The translations under genes were made by a program, and so were the position numbers. Under the pieces are notes generated by a model. It searched no databases. It was not told where the DNA came from and saw only the letters and a list, made by a program, of their open reading frames with translations. This document shows, in pieces, positions 9,555 through 21,651 of a DNA stretch of 64,000 bases. Positions within the stretch are counted from its first letter, which is position 1. The number at the start of each line of letters is the position of its first letter. Origin of the DNA: Leptospira sanjuanensis (lineage in GTDB: Bacteria; Spirochaetota; Leptospiria; Leptospirales; Leptospiraceae); contig NZ_JAIZBH010000002.1 of assembly GCF_022267375.1 (NCBI RefSeq), positions 62,001 to 126,000 of the forward strand, written 5' to 3'.

Positions 9555-10127
9555 TCACTTCTGAGCAAGAAATCCATAGTGATACGGAGGCAAGTCGATC
9601 GGATCTGACGATTCGATTTGAAAGCCCGCTTCTTTTGCCCAATCATAGATATTTTCCGGCCTTGGACGAATTTCCATTTTAGGCCCCCGGGGAGTGGAAG
9701 AATCGTAATTCCAATGTACAAGTCCTGCTTTTCCTCCGGGTTTTAAAATCCTATATGCTTCCTTTAAAATCGAAATCGGATCATCGTGATGCAATAGATT
9801 GAAGATCATGACGTAACCTACCGTATTCTCGTCTAAACCCGTTCCGGATGCGATGATATCCCTTTCAACGGGAAGGATATTTGCGAAATTAAATAAACTC
9901 GCCTTTTCGTGAAGATCCCGCACCAATTCATCTTCAATCTCAAAGGCGAAAATTCGATTCTGCGTTTTTCCAGCGAGAGAAAGCGTAAAGGTTCCGTAAC
10001 CGGAACCGAATTCTACGATTTCCCCTTCCGTTTCGACAACCTTCATCCGATCCAGGATCAAAGGAACGTTAAAAAGTGTATCCCAATAAGCCGCTTCCGG
10101 CATTCCGCTGTCTCTGACTTTCATCAC
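9555..10127 (-). CDS. Class I SAM-dependent methyltransferase
   Basis: A 190-residue Rossmann-fold methyltransferase. Motif I is VEFGSGYGTFTLSLA near residues 38-52, the acidic end of strand 2 is FAFEIED, motif IV-like FNLLHHDD lies near 110, and the post-motif helix/turn is AYRILKPGGKAGLVHW. The substrate is unknown. It is transcribed away from the ArsR-rhodanese gene; the shared 70-base gap contains the long palindrome at 10160-10191, so it is plausibly under the same control. Its start (ATG at 10125-10127, with a second ATG adjacent) lies about 33 bases from the palindrome. Confidence 0.85.
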   Translation of the reverse strand: MMKVRDSGMPEAAYWDTLFNVPLILDRMKVVETEGEIVEFGSGYGTFTLSLAGKTQNRIFAFEIEDELVRDLHEKASLFNFANILPVERDIIASGTGLDENTVGYVMIFNLLHHDDPISILKEAYRILKPGGKAGLVHWNYDSSTPRGPKMEIRPRPENIYDWAKEAGFQIESSDPIDLPPYHYGFLAQK

Positions 10128-10146
10128 TTCATTTCAGTAAAAAGTC

Positions 10147-10191
10147 TTGACATTGTCAATCAAATATTCAAATATATATTTGAATATTTGA
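10147..10191 (+). promoter_or_regulatory. Divergent promoter with 32-bp perfect palindromic operator
   Basis: TTGACA at 10147-10152 is a good -35 for the rightward operon. From 10160 to 10191 lies an uninterrupted perfect palindrome whose 16-base left arm is TCAAATATTCAAATAT; it covers the expected -10 area and ends 6 bases before the ATG at 10198. Size, AT-richness and position fit an ArsR/SmtB-family operator, so the downstream ArsR-rhodanese protein probably represses its own operon and possibly the divergent methyltransferase gene. Confidence 0.75.
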
Positions 10192-10197
10192 GGGAAT

Positions 10198-10878
10198 ATG
10201 AAACCAGAAAAAACCGGCCGTGAATTCAAGAACTTCATCTACTCCAATCTGGCAAAGTATGGAAAGGCACTTTCCGATCCGAAACGAATCGAACTGCTGG
10301 ATCTTTTGATACAAGCGGAAAAAAATGTAGAACTCCTATCCAAAGAAATCGCCATGAGCGTGGCGGCGACCTCGCATCACCTTCAAATCTTAAAGGAAAC
10401 CAGACTTGTGCGGGATCGAAAAGAAGGCCGGAATATCTATTACCGAATCGAACAAGCGGGGCTTGAAATCTTCAATACGATTTCGTCGGCAGGAGCCGAA
10501 TTCAACGCGGAAATCAAGATGGAAATGGATTCTTTCTTTGACGGAGAGAGAGAATTAAACGAACTCGATTATAAGGATTTTCTAAAACAAGTTATCTCCA
10601 AAGACGTCATTCTCGTCGATGTGCGCCCAGAAAACGAATATAACGCAGGACATGTGCCCGGTTCGCTCTCCATTCCACTTGGCGATCTCAAATCCAAACT
10701 CGACCAACTTCCCAAACGCAAAAAGATCATTGCCTATTGCCGAGGAAAATACTGCGTTTTATCGAAAGAAGCCATGGAAATCCTTCGAAAAAAAGGTTTA
10801 GATGCATATCGGATCGGAGACGGTCCTATGGAATTTTTGAATCAAGGAATTCGTTTAACAAAACAAGGAGACAACTGA
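10198..10878 (+). CDS. ArsR-family regulator fused to a rhodanese domain
   Basis: A 226-residue protein. Residues ~18-85 are an ArsR winged helix (ALSDPKRIELLDLL; recognition region SVAATSHHLQILKETRLV; wing DRKEGRNIYYRI). Residues ~125-222 are a rhodanese domain (ILVDVRPENEYNAGHVPGSL) whose active loop is Cys181-Arg-Gly-Lys-Tyr-Cys186. Rhodaneses carry persulfide on the first loop cysteine, so this regulator may sense sulfane sulfur directly through Cys181, perhaps with Cys186. It lacks an obvious ArsR-type metal-binding CxC. It is first in an operon with an SQR-like flavoprotein gene (2 bases downstream) and a dsrE-like gene, and the palindrome in front of it is its likely operator. Confidence 0.9.
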   Translation: MKPEKTGREFKNFIYSNLAKYGKALSDPKRIELLDLLIQAEKNVELLSKEIAMSVAATSHHLQILKETRLVRDRKEGRNIYYRIEQAGLEIFNTISSAGAEFNAEIKMEMDSFFDGERELNELDYKDFLKQVISKDVILVDVRPENEYNAGHVPGSLSIPLGDLKSKLDQLPKRKKIIAYCRGKYCVLSKEAMEILRKKGLDAYRIGDGPMEFLNQGIRLTKQGDN

Positions 10879-10879
10879 T

Positions 10880-12010
10880 ATGAAACGCATAGTAATTGTC
10901 GGCGCCGGAGTCGGAGGCATTGTAGCTGCAAGAGAGTTGCGAAAAAAGAACCGCAATGCAGAGATCGTAATGATCGATCGTTCCGACGTGCATACGTTCG
11001 CCCCGTCCCTAATTTGGGCCTTAGTCGGGAAACGATCCCCCAAGAACTTTCAAAAAAAGATCCGCCCTAAGGGAGTAAATCTCATTTCCGAATCGGTGCA
11101 ATCTATCAACTGGGAACGAAAAATCGTAAAAACGGATTCGAAGGAAATTCATTATGATTTTCTGATACTATCACCGGGTTCTGAGTTAAATCCAGATAAA
11201 ATTCCAGGCTTTCAGGAGAACGCTTTCAACCTTTATTCCTTGGAAGGTGTGATGAAGGCAAAAGAGCAATTGCTTTCTTCTCAATTCAATAAGGTAACAG
11301 TGATGATTTCCTCCACTCCGTTTAAATGTCCGGCGGCTCCTTATGAAATAGCACTACTCGTTCAATCCATGCTCCTGAAACAAAAAAGAAAGATCACTGT
11401 GGAAATCGTAACGCCCGAAGAAATGCCGATGTCCGCAGGCGGACCGGAAGCAGGTATTCAGCTGGTTGAAATGTTAAAACGAAATGGAATTGAATACCAT
11501 AATCGTAAAACGGTAGGAAGGATAGATTCGCAAAGTAAAGAACTGATCTTTACCGATGGAGAATCCTTAAAGTTTGAGTTGCTTCTCGGAGTTCCTGCTC
11601 ACACACCTCCTTCTTTCTTGAAGAACTCGCCGATTGTTTCCGAAACCGGTTGGGTAAAGGTAAATGCAAATACCTTACTAACGTCACTTCCGAACGTTTA
11701 CGCAATTGGGGACGTTACGTCAATTCCTTTACCATCCGGGAAACCTCTCCCTAAGGCCGGAGTCTTCGCACATGCTCAAGCCGAAGTCGTTGCATCCAGA
11801 ATTTCTGATGAACTGAATCATCGAACTCCGCAGAGCATTTTTCAAGGTGAAGGAAGTTGTTTTTTGGAAGTGGGAGACGGAAAAGCGGGTTTTGCTCAGG
11901 GAAAATTTTATTCCGAGACTGGGCCAGGCGTACAACTCCGCGCACCTTCTTTTCTCTGGCACTGGGGAAAGGTTCTCTTCGAGAAGTGGTGGTTGTGGCA
12001 TTGGGTTTAA
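10880..12010 (+). CDS. SQR-like FAD/NAD(P)-dependent oxidoreductase
   Basis: A 376-residue flavoprotein of the sulfide:quinone oxidoreductase/NDH-2 superfamily. The N-terminal dinucleotide fold is VIVGAGVGGIVAARELR. The second half carries a flavin-binding YAIGDVT motif and the AGVFAHAQAEVVASRI helix seen in SQR-like enzymes. Cys150 (FKCPAAPYE, a typical SQR signature region) and Cys327 (GSCFLEVG) sit close to where the redox-active pair of SQRs lies, consistent with sulfide oxidation to persulfide or polysulfide with electrons going to quinone. The C-terminus has only a short hydrophobic tail (WWLWHWV), which may anchor it to the membrane. Two bases after the regulator gene and 24 before dsrE. 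The exact substrate is inferred. Confidence 0.85.
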   Translation: MKRIVIVGAGVGGIVAARELRKKNRNAEIVMIDRSDVHTFAPSLIWALVGKRSPKNFQKKIRPKGVNLISESVQSINWERKIVKTDSKEIHYDFLILSPGSELNPDKIPGFQENAFNLYSLEGVMKAKEQLLSSQFNKVTVMISSTPFKCPAAPYEIALLVQSMLLKQKRKITVEIVTPEEMPMSAGGPEAGIQLVEMLKRNGIEYHNRKTVGRIDSQSKELIFTDGESLKFELLLGVPAHTPPSFLKNSPIVSETGWVKVNANTLLTSLPNVYAIGDVTSIPLPSGKPLPKAGVFAHAQAEVVASRISDELNHRTPQSIFQGEGSCFLEVGDGKAGFAQGKFYSETGPGVQLRAPSFLWHWGKVLFEKWWLWHWV

Positions 12011-12034
12011 ACAAAATATGAAGGAGAATCTTCT

Positions 12035-12355
12035 ATGAAACTCGGCATCGTCATTTATTCCGTGGAACCGGAAACGGTATATAACGCATTTCGAATCGGC
12101 AATCACGCGTTGAAAAAGGGAGACTCCGTAAGAATCTTTCTTTTAGGCGCAGGAGTCGAAGTTGTTAAACTGAAGTCCGAAAAATTCAAAATCGAAGAAC
12201 AGATAGATTCCTTTCGGGTCGGAAACGGAGAAATTTTAGCATGCGGAACCTGTTTAGATCTCAGAGAAACAAATGGCGGAGATTCTTGTCGTTATTCCAA
12301 CTTAGCAGATCTATACGAAATCATCGAATCCAGCGATAAGATACTTAGCTTTTAA
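12035..12355 (+). CDS. DsrE-family sulfur carrier protein
   Basis: A 106-residue DsrE/DsrF-like protein (MKLGIVIYSVEPETVYNAFR; ALKKGDSVRIFLLGAGVEVV). A Cys70-Gly-Thr-Cys73 motif sits where the sulfur-accepting cysteine of the DsrE/TusD family lies (LACGTCLDLR). It would accept sulfane sulfur produced by the upstream SQR-like enzyme and pass it on, completing a three-gene sulfur module. The start ATG follows a GGAGAA site. The IS1595-type debris begins about four bases after its stop codon, so the original 3' context is lost, but the protein itself appears full length. Confidence 0.88.
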   Translation: MKLGIVIYSVEPETVYNAFRIGNHALKKGDSVRIFLLGAGVEVVKLKSEKFKIEEQIDSFRVGNGEILACGTCLDLRETNGGDSCRYSNLADLYEIIESSDKILSF

Positions 12356-12359
12356 TTCG

Positions 12360-12500
12360 AACCGCTTAGTCAAAGCCGCTTTCTCTGCTTACGGGTATAT
12401 TCGTCCTGAATATCCTCTCGCTCCATTCCTCACCAAGCTCCCTTTCTTCCAGCATCTTCAGTCCTGCAATCTTTCAAGTCAGGGAGTAGACGAACTCTAA
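12360..12500 (+). pseudogene. IS1595-type transposase C-terminal fragment
   Basis: This stretch reads [17 protein letters not shown] and then a diverged tail ending ...SQGVDEL at a TAA (12498-12500). The first part matches the end of the transposase encoded immediately downstream ([18 protein letters not shown]). It is therefore the tail of a second, related insertion sequence, cut off just after the dsrE-like gene. No start or catalytic domain remains. Confidence 0.8.
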
Positions 12501-12670
12501 AATCTCTTAAGAATTCCCCTTCCCACTACTCCATCGAACCCGATTCAAGTCCATTCAACATCCCTTTCTATACCAACATCACCAAAAAAGTCCTTAACGA
12601 ATTCTATCCAAAGCACTGCCCTAACTGCAATGACCAATTCTTAACGAAAGAAATCTCTACAAGACCAGAT

Positions 12671-13642
<972 letters not shown>

Positions 13643-14423
13643 ATCGCTTACCAATCTGCTTTCCAAAAGATTAAAGCTCACTCTTCGAAAATAGGGATCG
13701 ATCATTTTCAGATATTGTTTTTTCGTTCTCACGTAGGCGTAAGGATCCTCAAAGTAGATATCCTTCTTCATGCGGATATAATCGTCTTTCGTTGGAACGG
13801 AAAAATATAAGTATTTTACGATTTTATGAAGTTTTTCGAAAACGGGTCGCAGATCCCCTTGAATGTATTGAACGACCGAATTACAAATTCCTAAATCAAA
13901 AGGAAGATGTACGAAGTATGAAAGATCCAATTCCTGAACGGTCGTGTTCAGTACGGACATATTCCAAGCGCGAATCCATTTTTGAGCGAGCAGTTCGTCG
14001 AGCATTTGTTCGGAAGGATCGATGGCTAAGACGCGTCCTGGTTTGAAAATCCTGACCATCTCCTTTAAAAGGATTCCCTTGCCGAAACCGAAATCGGCGA
14101 TCGAATTCACGTTGATTTCCATCAGATTCAAAATCGATTTCGCATAACGTGCGTGCTCTTTCGCGTTAAAGGTTGCGTCCACGTCCGTTCCGGAACCGTA
14201 GATATCCCTCCAATACGCTTTTTCAAAAGGAAGACCGTTTGCGCCTAACGTCAATTCCTCGTCCTCGGAAGAAGTTTCGTTCTTACTCGAACGGGATAAA
14301 TTCAACTTATCCTTGTAAAAAGCGAAGGAAGAAACGCCCCCCTTCGTTTTGGAATCGGCGTTTTTGTTTTTCAGGTTCGATTTTTTTTTCCAGATCGGTT
14401 TCAAAGGTTTCGACTCGCAGAGT

Positions 14424-15764
14424 TCAAGGAATCAATTCCGGACTCAATGCGGAAGAAGAAAAAATCCCCGTAAGAAAACGATTCATCCCCTTCTCTCCCG
14501 TTTTGGAAGGAAGCTGCGCTTTGGCTTTCTCGACCTGAACCTTAATCTGAGTGTTCTCTTTTTCGGCCAAAATTACCTTCGTTAAAAATCCGGTGATGAG
14601 AATCTGTTCTCCCGATAAAAATACGAACTGAGGATTTTTGAACTTATACCGTTTGAGCATTTCCCGTTTGTCCGCAAGCCAGACTTCTTCCAAAAAAAGA
14701 TAATCGCGATTCTTCCATTCTTTCGGTTTGATCGGCTGTAGTCTTTGTTTGGAATGAAAATACACGTAAGACGAAACCGCCGGGCTCGCGTAAATCTTCT
14801 CGTCCGTTTGGATGACTTCCCTGTTCTTTAAGTTTACGAGATCTTTGGCAAACGCTCCGAGTTTGGCCGCGTTGATTCCCGATGTCGGTTTAACGGAAAA
14901 ATAAGCGGACACAAGAAGAATCACGAACAAGACCGCGCTCGCCGCAACGGTGCCAAGTTCCTTTTCCGATCGCAGTAAAAAACTTCCGATATACAAAATC
15001 ACGAACAACGGTCCGAAGTTCGCCAAGTAGTTCCAGAGAAGTTTGTAAAACGTTTCGAAAGAATTCTCCCCGTAAAAATTCGTCGTGATCAATACGACGA
15101 GAAGAGTGATAAAGACTGCCATATAAACGAGAAGCACGAGCTGAGGAATGTTTCTTCGTTTGAAAAACACGGATTGATTCTTCTTTCTTTCGCGAATTCC
15201 CACCGTTCCCGCCTTGATCACGAAAATCGTAAGCCCGACAAGAAACACGGTAAAATGAGAAAAGAAACTTCCGAGAATACAAATCACGAGCAGGAATATG
15301 TCGCCCAGGGTTTCCATGCGGAACGCGAGAAACAAAATCAAAAGAAAAAACAAGCTGAACAATTCGGGATAAAAAAACAAAGGCATCGAATACGTCAGCG
15401 GCGTAATCGCGGAAAGATAACAGAGAAGATAGTGATTCGGTTTCCACTTCTCCCTTTGCAGAGTGTATCCGATCAGATGAATTCCGAGCGAAAATATAAA
15501 AGCGGAAAGAGAAAACAAAGCCGTGGTATAATTGAGTCCGGTAAGAGATTTCCAAAGATTCAGGATCAAAAAAGGAAGCGGGGGTTGATCGGAGAAGAAT
15601 TTTCCTTCTTCCGTTAAGGAACGGAGATTGGCGAGCATTTCGATCGCTTCGGGATTCAAAGGTTCTCCGAACCAGTTGTACAATACCGAAAGGACGACCG
15701 CGAGACCGATCGCGGATAGGAAAAGGAAGATTGGGTTGGCTTTATTGCTTCTTTCTAAGTCCAT
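14424..15764 (-). CDS. Polytopic membrane protein, possible GT-C glycosyltransferase
   Basis: 446 residues with about 9-10 hydrophobic helices in residues 12-300 and a C-terminal soluble domain of about 130 residues. The segment FSDQPPLPFLILNLWKSLTG near residue 58 resembles the loop of PMT/ArnT-type (GT39/83) lipid-linked glycosyltransferases, where D-x-PPL precedes a Trp-containing helix. If so it would move a sugar from a polyprenyl phosphate donor on the outer face of the inner membrane. This is a weak resemblance; it could be another kind of membrane enzyme. It starts the operon that ends with the methyltransferase gene. Confidence 0.55.
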   Translation of the reverse strand: MDLERSNKANPIFLFLSAIGLAVVLSVLYNWFGEPLNPEAIEMLANLRSLTEEGKFFSDQPPLPFLILNLWKSLTGLNYTTALFSLSAFIFSLGIHLIGYTLQREKWKPNHYLLCYLSAITPLTYSMPLFFYPELFSLFFLLILFLAFRMETLGDIFLLVICILGSFFSHFTVFLVGLTIFVIKAGTVGIRERKKNQSVFFKRRNIPQLVLLVYMAVFITLLVVLITTNFYGENSFETFYKLLWNYLANFGPLFVILYIGSFLLRSEKELGTVAASAVLFVILLVSAYFSVKPTSGINAAKLGAFAKDLVNLKNREVIQTDEKIYASPAVSSYVYFHSKQRLQPIKPKEWKNRDYLFLEEVWLADKREMLKRYKFKNPQFVFLSGEQILITGFLTKVILAEKENTQIKVQVEKAKAQLPSKTGEKGMNRFLTGIFSSSALSPELIP

Positions 15765-15801
15765 GGGAGCCCGTAGGGTTTTTGCGGAAATCAGAGCAAG
15801 G

Positions 15802-15845
<44 letters not shown>

Positions 15846-15873
15846 ATGAGAACCTCGAATCGGGATAGAATTC

Positions 15874-17886
<2,013 letters not shown>

Positions 17887-17916
17887 CGCGGATTTGTTTT
17901 CGTTTCGGGCACGGTT

Positions 17917-18876
17917 GTGAAACATCACAAAGAAGATCTCGCCGAACTCATCGAAGGTGCGCGGGAGGGAGAAAAATTTCCTCTCGCGAAACTGATCTCC
18001 GGTGTGGAAAGACCGGATTCGTTCGAGTTTCGGAAAGGGTTGTTTGCAGCCCTCGCGCAGCGAGGGCTGAACGGACAGAATTCGTTGACGGTGGGATTTA
18101 CCGGTACTCCGGGCGCGGGAAAATCCTCGTTACTCGGAGAACTCGCGACTCAATTTCTCAAAGCCGACGACGGTGAAACGATGGCCATCGTAGCGATCGA
18201 TCCTTCCAGTCATATTTCGGGCGGTTCGTTGCTCGGCGATCGAACCCGTCTTTCCCTTCCCGCACGGGAAAAGAGAATCTACTTTCGTTCCCAACCGAGT
18301 CAACTCGAACTCGGAGGAGTGAATCCGTATACGTATCACGTCATCCGGTTGCTTCGTTGTTTTTTTCGCTACGTTTTCATTGAAACCGTCGGGATCGGTC
18401 AAAACGAGATCGAAGTCTCCAAGTTGACAGACCTTTCCTTTCTCGTATTGCAACCGTTAGGCGGAGATCAGGTTCAATTTATGAAAAGCGGAATCATGGA
18501 AGTTCCGGATTCGTTCATTCTAAACAAATGCGACGAAGAAGTCCTCGCGAATTCCAGTTATCACACGCTGATTACGACTTTGGAATTCTTGAAGGACATT
18601 ATGCCCGGCAAGGAACTTCCTCCCGTTTTCAAAACCTCCACCAAAACCAAATACGGAATCGCGGAACTTCTGGATTATATCCGAAAGGCAAAACCCGTTG
18701 CAGACCGTTCCAAGGAAACCGATCTGCAACTTAGGAAATGGATCAAAAACGAATTCGGGAACTTCGGTTTAAAAGTCATCGAGAACCTCCCCTATTCACC
18801 CGGCTTGGGTTTCGAAACTTTGGAAGGTTTGGCTCTTGAGGAGATCCGCAGAAAGTTGAAATCCGAATCGTTTTAA
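17917..18876 (+). CDS. meaB: MeaB/ArgK-family GTPase, mutase chaperone
   Basis: A 319-residue P-loop GTPase (G3E/MeaB). Visible motifs are the P-loop VGFTGTPGAGKSSLLGEL, VAIDPSSHISGGSLLGDRTR, the switch region FIETVGIGQNEIEVSKLTDL and the guanine-specificity motif LNKCDE. MeaB proteins bind the adjacent B12 mutase, gate delivery of adenosylcobalamin and protect or reactivate it. It starts at a GTG 30 bases after the mutase stop codon, so the two are co-transcribed and very likely form one functional unit. The switch segment reads GIGQNE where GVGQSE is usual, a conservative difference. Confidence 0.88.
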   Translation: MKHHKEDLAELIEGAREGEKFPLAKLISGVERPDSFEFRKGLFAALAQRGLNGQNSLTVGFTGTPGAGKSSLLGELATQFLKADDGETMAIVAIDPSSHISGGSLLGDRTRLSLPAREKRIYFRSQPSQLELGGVNPYTYHVIRLLRCFFRYVFIETVGIGQNEIEVSKLTDLSFLVLQPLGGDQVQFMKSGIMEVPDSFILNKCDEEVLANSSYHTLITTLEFLKDIMPGKELPPVFKTSTKTKYGIAELLDYIRKAKPVADRSKETDLQLRKWIKNEFGNFGLKVIENLPYSPGLGFETLEGLALEEIRRKLKSESF

Positions 18877-19056
18877 AGAAAAAACCGTTAAACCGACATT
18901 CTCTAAAGCAAAAATATTAGAATCTCCTTATCTTTCCCGCAAGAAAACGCTTTCGCACTTTCACGTTCGCTCAACGGCCTTTCTTTTTTCGAAAAGCGAT
19001 CGTTTTTAGACCTTCCGGTAGAAGGATTCTTCCCTTTGCGCGCGTCAAATTTTCGC

Positions 19057-20940
19057 ATGTTTTTCACCGATTCATTTTCGTTTGTATCGAACCTTTGTTT
19101 CGCATTAAAAATTCGATCTCTATCGGTTGCATTTTGTGTCGGAACCGCCGTCGGATTGACCGCCTCTATAAGCGGTTCTATTTTTGCGGATTCCGCCTAT
19201 TCTAAGTTAGATTGGGAAGTCATCGAACAAGACGACTACCCGCAGATCGCACCCCCTTCTTCGGATGAAAAAGTGAGGAGCTTTCAAGGCGCCTTGATTG
19301 CGGGGAATTGGCTTTTGTGGCCCGCGATTCTTCCTGGAGCGAACGACAAGGAAAGCCATGGAATTCTTTTTCGAAACTTAAAAAACGGCGAAGCGAAACG
19401 AATCGATTTAGGCGAACCGGTCCGCGGTTTGGCTTGGGATCGGGAGAATGATCGGATCTACGCCCGTCTTAAGAAAGAGATCGCGGTGCTTACGAGCGGT
19501 AACCTCGAAGTAAAACGGAAAATCCCGTTCGTTCCCACGAACTCGGGTTGGACCTCGATCGGAATCTTTCAGGGAAAACTATTTGCGATTCAAGGAAATA
19601 CATTCACTTTTTATGATATAGAAACGGGCAATGAAATCGAAAACAAGGAACTTCCGATTTCCAAGGTTTCACAGGCTTATGTTTGTTCCGACCAGGAGAT
19701 TTTTCTTTGGTACAGCGAAGGAGAATACAATCTTCATTCTTACGATCCTCTTTTGAACACCGTCAAAGATCGTTATTCAGCGCGGATCGACTCCAAGTCC
19801 GCGCCGAAACTCGCCTGCCGCGGAGATCGGCAAGGTCGTTCGAACTCGATCGGATTTGCTTTGATGGACCCGGAAAAAAACGTGTATAAGAATTTGGTCA
19901 AGGTCGGAGATCAGTTGTATCCGACCTCAAAAGGGAATCAACTTCTCAAAGGAAATCTGAGTTATCGATTTTCCCCTCAGAAAGATAAAATTTCTTTCAA
20001 CGTTACGGTCACCGCAAAGGAAAAGGATTCTCCCGAAACCGAACTTGCCGTAGTAATCCCGCCTCGAGAAACGGCGTATCAAATTCTCAGCGGAGAGACG
20101 GTTTCTAAAAATGGAATATTCAAAGACGATGATCAAGGGAATAGAACTTTGATCGTTAAAGTCCCGGCTTTGTCGGCGGGCCAGTCTTGGTCGGAGACAG
20201 TCTATTCGGCCAAATTGACCCGATTTCATATCGATTCGGGCCTTTCCAATTTTAATACATCCTGGGAAGATTGGAAAGTCGACCGCGACTGGAAACAATT
20301 CCTGGAAGATAAGTCGGTTTATAAGATCTATGATCCAGGTATCGTTTCTGCCCGGGATCAACTCAAATCGGAGACGAGCAGCGTCGAAAGTTATATCCAA
20401 GCGGTTTATAAACATATTACTAAGAATTTAGTCTACAAGCAGGACGGCAGATTCGATCCCGCGCCGGTCGTTTTGCAGAACGGCCACGGTTCCTGCACGG
20501 AACACAGCTATGCGCAGATCGCTTTGCTGAGAAGCGCGGGAATTCCTGCACGCCTCGCTTGGAATTGGCTACCCGGCGCGACCAAAGTCGATTTCAATCA
20601 TAAGATCGCAGAAGTTTGGCATCCTTCCTTCGGCTGGATTCCGATGGAACCGCTCGCGTACCCGAGAGTAAGGGCCGGGCTAACGCATGCAAAACATATT
20701 ATATTCGCGGTACTGAATTCGCCTTCCCATTCGATCGTGAAAGGTGGAGACGTTCTATTGAATTTCACGAAACCCTCCGGCGGCGCTTCAAGAAGCATGA
20801 ACATCGAGTTGATGCCGGACGAATCGGTCTCGTTTCGAAGTGCGTCCTCGGAGGAATCCGTTTCCAAGGATTTCTTTCCAAAGGTCAAACCGATCCAAAA
20901 TCGGATTCTGGATAAGGGTGAGGAAAGAAACGTGGAATAG
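19057..20940 (+). CDS. Secreted transglutaminase-like protein
   Basis: About 627 residues from the ATG at 19057 (a TTG at 19036 extends it by 7). A signal peptide with a long N-region ends near residue 45 (GLTASISGSIFADS). Residues ~50-300 form a beta-rich region with repeated short strands that could be propeller-like. The C-terminal part is a transglutaminase/protease-like fold: Cys480 in GHGSCTEHSYAQIALLRSAGIPAR, His515 in DFNHKIAEVWHPSFGW. The acidic residue appears to be Glu531 (WIPMEPL) where most relatives have Asp. Bacterial members are often periplasmic peptidases or cross-linkers; the activity here is unknown. Confidence 0.78.
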   Translation: MFFTDSFSFVSNLCFALKIRSLSVAFCVGTAVGLTASISGSIFADSAYSKLDWEVIEQDDYPQIAPPSSDEKVRSFQGALIAGNWLLWPAILPGANDKESHGILFRNLKNGEAKRIDLGEPVRGLAWDRENDRIYARLKKEIAVLTSGNLEVKRKIPFVPTNSGWTSIGIFQGKLFAIQGNTFTFYDIETGNEIENKELPISKVSQAYVCSDQEIFLWYSEGEYNLHSYDPLLNTVKDRYSARIDSKSAPKLACRGDRQGRSNSIGFALMDPEKNVYKNLVKVGDQLYPTSKGNQLLKGNLSYRFSPQKDKISFNVTVTAKEKDSPETELAVVIPPRETAYQILSGETVSKNGIFKDDDQGNRTLIVKVPALSAGQSWSETVYSAKLTRFHIDSGLSNFNTSWEDWKVDRDWKQFLEDKSVYKIYDPGIVSARDQLKSETSSVESYIQAVYKHITKNLVYKQDGRFDPAPVVLQNGHGSCTEHSYAQIALLRSAGIPARLAWNWLPGATKVDFNHKIAEVWHPSFGWIPMEPLAYPRVRAGLTHAKHIIFAVLNSPSHSIVKGGDVLLNFTKPSGGASRSMNIELMPDESVSFRSASSEESVSKDFFPKVKPIQNRILDKGEERNVE

Positions 20941-20992
20941 TCCTTTATAGCTTACGCGCAATTTATGGTGATTGTTGTTGAATAACGCGATT

Positions 20993-21529
20993 TCATGTGG
21001 GTCGGGTTCGTAAGTAATAAGGATATTCGGTGGTCATTGGGTTTGGTTCGAATTCTAATTCTCGTGAGATGAGATTTTCTCGTAGATTTAAGGTCCAGAT
21101 CATTCTGTAAGTCCCGTGTAAACTAGGAACTCCTCTGTTTAAAGTTTCCACAATAGAATCCCCGACTCCATTGTCTTCCAGCCAAAGCATATAATTAAAC
21201 AAATAACACCGCGACACACCATGAGCCGCGGCCAACGCTCCTAAAACGGCCCAAGCCCCGGTGTTCACTCGAATCGTCATTTTCTTCATTCTCCCGACAC
21301 CCCGATTGTATCGAATCTTACCCGCTTTCCAATGAAGACGCTTTTTAGTCGCAAGATATTTACCGTATCTTCTCAATAGAAACGTAAGCCGATGCGGAAG
21401 AATTTTCTTTTCTTGAGGATCCAATCGATCCCAATACGAATAAGGCACCAACAAAGAATCTATACCCAACTGACCTTCGATCAAAATCGATTCGATCTTT
21501 TCACCGGACGAAAACCACAACATTTCCAT
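20993..21529 (-). CDS. DUF1564 family protein
   Basis: A 178-residue protein of a family I know only from Leptospira, where it is present in many copies. Characteristic segments are LPHRLTFLLRRYGKYL, VNTGAWAVLGALAAAHGVSRC and a late ELEFEPNP. The AAAHGVSRCYLFNYML segment looks like a helix-turn-helix or ribbon-helix-helix-like element, so DNA binding is possible but unproven. Copies are often scattered near mobile or accessory genes. It is transcribed toward the end of the transglutaminase-like gene, 52 bases away. Confidence 0.85.
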   Translation of the reverse strand: MEMLWFSSGEKIESILIEGQLGIDSLLVPYSYWDRLDPQEKKILPHRLTFLLRRYGKYLATKKRLHWKAGKIRYNRGVGRMKKMTIRVNTGAWAVLGALAAAHGVSRCYLFNYMLWLEDNGVGDSIVETLNRGVPSLHGTYRMIWTLNLRENLISRELEFEPNPMTTEYPYYLRTRPT

Positions 21530-21651
21530 ACAAAGAAACGGTTCTCGGAAACGAAATTCCGGTTCAAAATCGAAGATTTTTTTAAACGTTCTCCATAGAT
21601 CGTCGCTCTTGTCCTTGACATCGGAAATTTATTTCTTACTCTATTTCCCCT

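Noticed and set aside
15174..15617. A Lys/Arg/Gln-rich reading frame opposite the GT-C-like membrane protein
   Set aside because: It is the complement of hydrophobic transmembrane codons; composition alone produces it.
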